The notes beneath the pieces are model-generated. The model was not told the DNA's origin, did no database searches, and saw only the letters and a list, made by a program, of their open reading frames with translations. Of a DNA stretch of 5,990 nt, positions 1 through 4,411 are shown one piece after another. This DNA comes from an uncultured Eubacteriales bacterium (lineage in GTDB: Bacteria; Bacillota; Clostridia; Christensenellales; CAG-138), in the NCBI GenBank assembly GCA_900550525.1, contig URSN01000113.1, positions 1-5,990 on the forward strand. Reading direction: 5' to 3'. The first letter of the stretch is position 1. Every line of letters starts with the position of its first letter. Both the position numbers and the translations under genes were made by a program.

Positions 1-2008
1 GGGCGGCGGGCGGGGCCGGCGTGGCGGCCGGGGGCGCTGGCGTGGGCGGGGGGGCGTGGTTGTCGGGTGGTGCGGCTGGTGTGTCGGGGCTGTCCGCGGT
101 GGGGGGGGGCGGGGGGCGGGTGCGGCGCTGCGGCGGCTGGCCGGGAATGGGCGGCGGCGTCTGCCGGTAGACGGCGTGCGACGGCGCGGGCTGCGCCTGC
201 GGCGCTGCCGGCCGCCACCGCTCCTCCACGGGCGCGGCGGGCGGCGCGGTGCGTTCCGCCTGTTCCCTCTCGTCCGGGAAGCCGTCATCAAACTCCGCGG
301 CGGCGCCGTGCATCGGCGGGCGCTTGGTCGGCACGAACCGGCGGCGGCGCTCCTCGGCGATGCGGACGAACTCCTGCGGCGTGCGCACGCCGGCGCGGCG
401 CGCGGGCGGCTCCGGCGCAAGCGGCTCCGGATCGTCGTCAAAGGCGAGGTCGATCGACTCGTCCGGGCCATCGTCGCCGTCGTCGTCATAATCGTCCAGC
501 CTGATGCCGCCCGTGCGGCGATGCTCCAGCACGGCCAGGATGATGAGCGCGGCGAACGCGGCCAGCATCACGACGCCGACGATGATCAGCACGAGCACGA
601 GCGTGCTGTTCCAGCCCGCCGTCCCCGCGCCCAGGGGCGAAGCCGTCGGCAGCGCGGTGGGGGCCGGCGTATCCGTCGCCACCGGATAGGCGACGGTGAG
701 CATCGCGCCGGTGAGCTGCCGCTCCGTCCCGGCGGGATCGACCGCGCGGATGGAGAAGTTCAGGTTGCGCGGGGAGCCGATGACCAGCTCCTGCTCGAAG
801 ATGGTATCCCCGGAGACGAGCACATCGTACGAGGCGAGCTCGCCGAGCGTCGATTCCGACAGGACGGCCTGCGTCAGCTCCACGGCGCTGGTGTTGCGGA
901 TGGTCACGCGCACGCGTACCGCGCCGGTCTGCGCGGTCCACGGCTCCAATATCTCCGGCAGCAGGGCCACGTCGAGCTGCGAATCGTCCACGAACGGGTG
1001 CACCTCGTAGGTCTGTTCGTAGACGGGGTCGTACGCCTCGCCGAGCGCGTCCGTCCCGTGCAGCACGAAGGCGACGTTGCGCACCGGCTCCGTCGCGACG
1101 GGCACGACCAGATAGGAATACGTCCGGCTCTCCCCCGGGTCGAGCGAGAACGTGCCCTCGTGCACGGGGTTGCCGAGCTCGTCCGTGATGCTGATGTCGG
1201 TCACGGCCTGGTTGCCGCGGTTGACGGCCGTCAGCGTGAACGGCACGCCCGTGGCGGCGGGCGTCCCCATCTCCACCTCGAGGGCGATATCCACCAGCAC
1301 CATCGACAGCGTGACCGGCTCGATGGCGGAAAACGACTTGGTCTTGCCGTTCACATCGTAGGTGACGATGGGCGCGGAGGTCACGTCCTCCTCGCCCATG
1401 GTGTAGACGAAGGACTGCGTGAGCGTCGCGCCGGCGTTGAGCGTATGGTTGCGCAGGATGGGGTTGTCGCTGATCTGCTCGTCGATGACGGTGATATTGG
1501 TCATATCAAAATGCGTCTCGTTGGCAAGCTCATACGTCAGCGTGACCGTATCGCCCGGCTTTGCAAACTCGCTGTCCACCGTGCGCGCAATGGTGATGAC
1601 CGGCTCCACGGCGCGCGCGATGGTCACGGGCACGTCCACGCTGAACGGCTCGCCATAGCGCAGCCAGCTCACATGGAACAGCAGCTCCAACCCGATGCGC
1701 GAATCCGGCACCTCATAGAGCAGCGGGAACACCGCCGAGCCGCCGGGCGGGATGACGCAGTCCTCCATGCCCGGGATGGTGAAGGTGGCGTTGTCCAGGC
1801 TGATGGCGATCTCATGCAGCTCAAAATCGGAATAGTTGGAGACCTCGAACGTGAACTGCACGGGCCCGCCCTCGGACAGCTCCGTCGGGTCCGCCGTCAC
1901 CTCGACGCGCACCTCCTCGTCCGCCGCCAGCGCGCCCATGCCGGGCGCAGCGAGCGTCAGCAGGAGCAGCAGGCCCAACAGCGCGTGTAAAAGCCGCTTT
2001 CGCATCAT
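1..2008 (-). CDS. Single-pass surface protein with Ig-like repeats and a proline-rich cytoplasmic tail (3' end outside the window)
   Basis: I do not recognise a named family. The frame is open from the ATG at 2008 to the window edge (669 codons, no stop). Residues 1-28 form a signal peptide: basic MMRKR, a leucine-rich core and GALA before ADEE. Residues 33-442 divide into four segments of about 100 residues starting near 33, 137, 240 and 343. They resemble the beta-sandwich CARDB/DUF11-like domains of COG1361 proteins, with phrases such as KPGDTVTLTYELAN and DPGESRTYSYLV. A Thr/Pro linker (443-466) leads to one membrane helix (about 470-494), then EHRR as a stop-transfer signal. The cytoplasmic tail starts with an acidic run (about 500-528) and then becomes proline-rich with PPPPP and PPPIPG. 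The likely topology is outside N-terminus, inside C-terminus. It starts 4 bases after yigZ with its own AGGAG, so it is probably co-transcribed with tyrS. The function may be adhesion, envelope sensing or scaffolding, all inference. Confidence 0.85.
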   Translation of the reverse strand, partial: MMRKRLLHALLGLLLLLTLAAPGMGALAADEEVRVEVTADPTELSEGGPVQFTFEVSNYSDFELHEIAISLDNATFTIPGMEDCVIPPGGSAVFPLLYEVPDSRIGLELLFHVSWLRYGEPFSVDVPVTIARAVEPVITIARTVDSEFAKPGDTVTLTYELANETHFDMTNITVIDEQISDNPILRNHTLNAGATLTQSFVYTMGEEDVTSAPIVTYDVNGKTKSFSAIEPVTLSMVLVDIALEVEMGTPAATGVPFTLTAVNRGNQAVTDISITDELGNPVHEGTFSLDPGESRTYSYLVVPVATEPVRNVAFVLHGTDALGEAYDPVYEQTYEVHPFVDDSQLDVALLPEILEPWTAQTGAVRVRVTIRNTSAVELTQAVLSESTLGELASYDVLVSGDTIFEQELVIGSPRNLNFSIRAVDPAGTERQLTGAMLTVAYPVATDTPAPTALPTASPLGAGTAGWNSTLVLVLIIVGVVMLAAFAALIILAVLEHRRTGGIRLDDYDDDGDDGPDESIDLAFDDDPEPLAPEPPARRAGVRTPQEFVRIAEERRRRFVPTKRPPMHGAAAEFDDGFPDEREQAERTAPPAAPVEERWRPAAPQAQPAPSHAVYRQTPPPIPGQPPQRRTRPPPPPTADSPDTPAAPPDNHAPPPTPAPPAATPAPPAA
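98..120 (+). other. G-tract with quadruplex potential (C-tract in the coding strand)
   Basis: The plus strand carries runs of 9, 6 and 3 G separated by single C (101-109, 111-116, 118-120), enough for an intramolecular G-quadruplex on the template strand. In the gene these are C-runs encoding five consecutive prolines. A second run of 7 G lies at 48-54. Such homopolymers are also prone to slippage in replication and to sequencing error. Confidence 0.55.
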
Positions 2009-2012
2009 GGGA

Positions 2013-2669
2013 TCACTCCTTTTCCGGTTCCTCCGGCTCGGCCGGTTCCACAGGGAAGGGGCGCAGCATGCGCGCGCCCGGCGCGGGGACGACGCGGCCG
2101 TCCGTGCGGTCGATGAGCGCGCGCACGAGCGCATCGCTTTGCTCCTGGCGCACCCAGGCGGCGGCATGCACCGCGGCCTCATAGCGGACCTCGTCCAGCT
2201 GCGCGCGCTCGCGCAGCAGCGGCTCCACGCGGCCCCAAAGCGGATACGGCGTCTCGAGCGACAGGCGCACGCATTCGCGCATCTCGACCTCCCCGGCGCT
2301 GCGCCCGGCGGCCGCCGCAGCGGCGGAATAGGCCCGCACCAGACCGCCCGCGCCCAGCAGGATGCCGCCGAAATAGCGCGTGACAACGACGAGCGCGTCC
2401 GTCACGCCGCTGCGGCGGAGCGCCTCCATCATCGGCAGCCCGGCCGTGCCGGAGGGTTCGCCGTCGTCGGAATAGCGCGCGCACGCGCCGCTAACGCCGA
2501 CGGAATAGGCGTAGCAGTTGTGCGTCGCATCCCAGTGCTGCCGGCGCACCTGCTCAAGCAGGCGCAGCGCCTCCTGCTCGTCCGCGACCGGAAAACACCG
2601 GCCGATGAAGCGGGAGCGCTTGATGACCAGCTCCGCCTCCCCCGGTTGTTTTACGGTACGATATGCCAT
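2013..2669 (-). CDS. yigZ: YigZ/IMPACT-family protein (UPF0029 domain plus C-terminal domain)
   Basis: This 218-residue soluble protein belongs to the conserved family of bacterial YigZ/YvyE, related to eukaryotic IMPACT/Yih1. The N-terminal UPF0029 domain (about 15-125) carries the family motifs KRSRFIG (17-23), YSDDGEPSGTAG (66-77) and RYFGGILLGAGGLVRAY (98-114). A smaller C-terminal domain of the DUF1949 type, about 134-195, follows. The last 13 residues form a Pro/Glu-rich tail. Eukaryotic relatives bind GCN1 and dampen GCN2 signalling; the bacterial role is not settled, so none is assigned. The ATG follows the tyrS TAG with no gap. I see no good Shine-Dalgarno within the preceding 20 bases, which suggests translational coupling to tyrS. 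The stop TGA (2013-2015) lies within the leader of the surface protein gene. The name follows E. coli; the B. subtilis relative is YvyE. Confidence 0.93.
   Translation of the reverse strand: MAYRTVKQPGEAELVIKRSRFIGRCFPVADEQEALRLLEQVRRQHWDATHNCYAYSVGVSGACARYSDDGEPSGTAGLPMMEALRRSGVTDALVVVTRYFGGILLGAGGLVRAYSAAAAAAGRSAGEVEMRECVRLSLETPYPLWGRVEPLLRERAQLDEVRYEAAVHAAAWVRQEQSDALVRALIDRTDGRVVPAPGARMLRPFPVEPAEPEEPEKE
2016..2021 (-). promoter_or_regulatory. Ribosome binding site for the surface protein gene
   Basis: AAGGAG on the minus strand lies 7 bases before the ATG at 2008 and 10 before a second ATG at 2005. It lies inside the end of the yigZ reading frame, just before its TGA. Either Met could be used; the first has the better spacing. 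Confidence 0.8.
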
Positions 2670-3905
2670 CTACGCGCGCTTCATTCTGCAAAAGCTCTTC
2701 TTGCCCTTGCGCACGATGACGCCCTCGCCGTCAAGGTCGGCTGCGCTGAGCGTCTCCTCGTGCGAGGCGACGCGCCGTTCGCCCACGAACACCGCGCCGT
2801 CGGTGATGAGCCGCCGCGCGTCCGACTTGGATTTGGCCAGCCCCGCAAGCACCAGCAGGTCGGGCATGCGCAATCCGCCGCCGTCGATCTGCTCCTGCGT
2901 CAGCGCCACGGTGGGCATGCTGGAAAAATCGCTCCCGCCGCCAAAGAGCGCCTCGGCCGCGGCCTGCGCGCGCTCGGCCGCCTCGGTCCCGTGCACCTGC
3001 TCGGTGAGCGTGAAGGCCAGCATGCGCTTGGCCTCGTTGATGGCCGCGTCGCGCAGCGCGCCCAGGCGGCGCACCTCGTCCATCGGCAAAAACGTGAGCA
3101 GCGCCAGACAGCGCTCCACGTCCGCGTCGTCCACGTTGCGCCAGTACTGGTAGAAATCGTAGGGGGAGCAGCGCGCCGGGTCGAGCCAGAGCGCGCCCTT
3201 CTCCGTCTTGCCCATCTTCTTGCCCTCGCTGGTGGTCAGCAGCGCCGTGGTGAGCGCATAGGCCGGGCGGCGCTCCTTGCGGCGGATCAGGTCCGCGCCG
3301 CTTAAGATGTTGCTCCACTGGTCGTCGCCGCCCATTTGCAAAATGCAGCCGGTGCGGCGGTTGAGCATGAGGAAGTCGTAGCTCTGCATGAGCATGTAGC
3401 TCATCTCAAAGAACGTCAGCCCCCGCTCCATGCGCTGGCGGTAGCACTCCGCGCGGAGCATGGCGTTGACGGAAAAATGCACGCCGACGTCGCGCATGAA
3501 GTCCAGGAAATTCAGGCCGCGCAGCCAGTCCGCATTGTTCACCACGAGCGCGCGGCCCTCGGAAAAGTCGATCAGACGCGCCATCTGCTTTTGAAAGCAG
3601 GCGGCGTTGTGGTCGATCTCCTCGTTGGTCATCATGCGGCGCATATCCGTCTTGCCGGACGGGTCGCCGATCATGGCGGTGCCGCCGCCGAGCAGCACGA
3701 TGGGCCGGTGCCCGGCGCGCTGCATGTGCGCCATGGTCATCAGCGCGACATAGTGGCCGATGTGCAGGCTGTCCGCCGTGGGGTCGAACCCGATGTAAAA
3801 CGTGACCTTCTCGCGCCCGAGCAGCTCGCGCAGCTCCTCCGGGTGCGAACACTGCTTGAGAAAGCCGCGCTCCTCAAGCACATCATAGACATTCCGCTCC
3901 TCCAT
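2670..3905 (-). CDS. tyrS: Tyrosyl-tRNA synthetase (TyrRS)
   Basis: This cytoplasmic class I enzyme charges tRNA-Tyr with tyrosine using ATP. From the ATG at 3905 it has 411 residues, the normal length for bacterial TyrRS. The Rossmann catalytic domain shows the signature [11 protein letters not shown] (HIGH at 48-51) and the loop [14 protein letters not shown] (73-86). Tyrosine-pocket residues are Y170, Q174 and D177 in [10 protein letters not shown], with GGDDQWSNI at 192-200. The second signature is KMGKT (230-234), the TyrRS version of KMSKS. A helical anticodon-binding domain follows, and a C-terminal S4-like RNA-binding domain spans about 345-411 ([20 protein letters not shown]). All key motifs are intact. 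It is the first gene of an apparent three-gene operon, and its TAG stop directly abuts the ATG of the next gene. The leader is too short for a T-box, which often controls tyrS in Firmicutes. Confidence 0.97.
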   Translation of the reverse strand: MEERNVYDVLEERGFLKQCSHPEELRELLGREKVTFYIGFDPTADSLHIGHYVALMTMAHMQRAGHRPIVLLGGGTAMIGDPSGKTDMRRMMTNEEIDHNAACFQKQMARLIDFSEGRALVVNNADWLRGLNFLDFMRDVGVHFSVNAMLRAECYRQRMERGLTFFEMSYMLMQSYDFLMLNRRTGCILQMGGDDQWSNILSGADLIRRKERRPAYALTTALLTTSEGKKMGKTEKGALWLDPARCSPYDFYQYWRNVDDADVERCLALLTFLPMDEVRRLGALRDAAINEAKRMLAFTLTEQVHGTEAAERAQAAAEALFGGGSDFSSMPTVALTQEQIDGGGLRMPDLLVLAGLAKSKSDARRLITDGAVFVGERRVASHEETLSAADLDGEGVIVRKGKKSFCRMKRA

Positions 3906-3914
3906 ACTTTCAAA

Positions 3915-3920
3915 CCTCCT
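3915..3920 (-). promoter_or_regulatory. Ribosome binding site that fixes the tyrS start
   Basis: A perfect AGGAGG on the minus strand lies 9 bases before the ATG at 3905. The longer frame from the ATG at 3926 begins upstream of this site, at about the expected transcription start, and is rejected as the start. Confidence 0.88.
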
Positions 3921-3934
3921 GCCCATATGCCGTT

Positions 3935-3963
3935 ATCATAGCAGACAAACGCCAAAAGCGCAA
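3935..3963 (-). promoter_or_regulatory. Promoter for the tyrS operon
   Basis: On the minus strand TATGAT (3935-3940, five of six consensus bases) lies 17 bases from TTGCGC (3958-3963), which keeps the TTG of the -35 box. The expected start is near 3928, giving a leader of only about 23 bases before the tyrS ATG. The spacing and the TTG-only -35 box match the rpmE promoter. A 13-base palindrome overlaps the -35 box and could be an operator. Confidence 0.65.
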
Positions 3964-3970
3964 CTTGCGC
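3958..3970. repeat. 13-base palindrome over the tyrS -35 box
   Basis: GCGCAACTTGCGC is a perfect inverted repeat with 6-base arms about one central base. One arm is the TTGCGC proposed as the -35 box. It could be a regulator site, but the surrounding GC-alternating sequence makes chance palindromes likely, so this is a weak call. Confidence 0.3.
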
Positions 3971-4051
3971 GCCGCGCGCCGCGCCGCAAAACGGGCCGCA
4001 AAACGCCTGCGCGCAAAAAAATTATCAAAACGGTTACAAACGCGCCGCATG

Positions 4052-4077
4052 AAAAAGGCGCGCCGAAACGGCGCGCC
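4052..4077 (-). terminator. Intrinsic terminator after rpmE
   Basis: On the minus strand GGCGCGCCG, loop TTT and CGGCGCGCC form a perfect 9 bp all-G/C stem, followed at once by TTTTT. It begins 19 bases past the rpmE stop and should separate rpmE from the tyrS unit. The stem sequence is nearly self-palindromic, but the T-run is only on the minus-strand side, so the terminator is directional. Confidence 0.93.
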
Positions 4078-4096
4078 CCGCTTGGTGCACTCTGCC

Positions 4097-4294
4097 TTAC
4101 ATGCCGTAACGCTTCTTGAAGCGGTCGACACGGCCGCCGCTGTCCACCAGCTTCTGACGGCCGGTGTAGAACGGGTGGCACTTGCTGCAAATTTCGACCT
4201 TCAGCTCGCCGCGGGTGGAGCCGGTCGTAAAGGTCTCGCCGCACGCGCAGCGGACCGTCGCTTCGCCGTAAGACGGATGGATGTCCTTCTTCAT
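4097..4294 (-). CDS. rpmE: 50S ribosomal protein L31 (zinc-binding, C+ type)
   Basis: This 65-residue protein of the large ribosomal subunit sits at the central protuberance and helps bridge the two subunits. It begins [11 protein letters not shown] and carries the four cysteines of the C+ form: C16 and C18 in CAC, and C37 and C40 in CSKC. The family signature [20 protein letters not shown] follows, and the protein ends KKRYGM. Length and motifs are normal. In the family the cysteines bind zinc, and some bacteria swap this form for a cysteine-free paralogue under zinc starvation. No paralogue or obvious Zur site is visible here. It lies 117 bases after rho with its own promoter and is followed after 19 bases by a strong terminator, so it can be transcribed alone or as read-through from rho. 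Confidence 0.98.
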   Translation of the reverse strand: MKKDIHPSYGEATVRCACGETFTTGSTRGELKVEICSKCHPFYTGRQKLVDSGGRVDRFKKRYGM

Positions 4295-4302
4295 GCTACT
4301 CA

Positions 4303-4308
4303 CTCCTT
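4303..4308 (-). promoter_or_regulatory. Ribosome binding site that fixes the rpmE start
   Basis: AAGGAG on the minus strand lies 8 bases before the ATG at 4294. The in-frame GTG at 4303 overlaps this site and cannot be served by it. The ATG at 4294, giving [11 protein letters not shown], is therefore the start. Confidence 0.85.
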
Positions 4309-4327
4309 CAAAAACAGTCCAACGGAT

Positions 4328-4356
4328 ATTATAGCCGCACGGCGCGAAAAATGCAA
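4328..4356 (-). promoter_or_regulatory. Housekeeping-sigma promoter for rpmE
   Basis: On the minus strand a perfect -10 box TATAAT (4328-4333) lies exactly 17 bases from TTGCAT (4351-4356), which keeps only the TTG of the -35 consensus. The expected start of transcription is near 4321, giving a leader of about 27 bases before the rpmE ATG. The box sits in an AT-rich pocket of otherwise GC-rich DNA between the rho stop and the rpmE ribosome binding site. It would allow L31 to be made independently of rho. Confidence 0.75.
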
Positions 4357-4369
4357 GCCCTAATTTTCC

Positions 4370-4387
4370 GAAAACCGGGCGGTTTTC
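4370..4387. repeat. Inverted repeat downstream of rho
   Basis: On the minus strand GAAAACCGCCCGGTTTTC forms a 7-8 bp perfect stem with a 2-4 base loop, 24 bases after the rho stop. It is not followed by a T-run on either strand, so it is not a standard intrinsic terminator. It could protect the 3' end of the rho transcript, act as a weak terminator or be incidental. A second short arm (ttttc at 4364-4368) could pair with part of the same stem as an alternative fold. Confidence 0.45.
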
Positions 4388-4411
4388 CGCGCGGCCGCAC
4401 GCCGCCGGGCG

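Noticed and set aside
101..121. G-runs as a sequencing or assembly artefact
   Set aside because: The frame stays open and keeps its proline-rich composition on both sides of the runs, so no frameshift is evident, although a length error that is a multiple of three cannot be excluded.
486..941. Minus-strand frame of 151 codons
   Set aside because: It overlaps the surface protein gene in another frame, is Arg-rich and low in complexity, and has no ribosome binding site that I can see.
56..1990. Open plus-strand frame of 644 codons
   Set aside because: It is codon-aligned opposite the minus-strand surface protein gene and is Arg/Gly/His/Ala-rich with no domain. The opposite frame has a ribosome binding site, signal peptide, regular repeats and a membrane helix, so this is a high-GC mirror frame.
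1836..3305. Open plus-strand frame of 489 codons
   Set aside because: It spans the ends of three well-supported minus-strand genes (surface protein, yigZ, tyrS) and has the composition of an antisense frame with no recognisable motif.
3906..3926. Longer tyrS start at the ATG at 3926
   Set aside because: The AGGAGG site lies between this ATG and the ATG at 3905, and the ATG at 3926 is at about the predicted transcription start, so the shorter form is preferred.
4009..4040. Second promoter using GATAAT upstream of tyrS
   Set aside because: GATAAT resembles a -10 box, but the hexamer 17 bases upstream (TGCGGC) does not resemble a -35 box, and TTGTAA is only 7 bases away.
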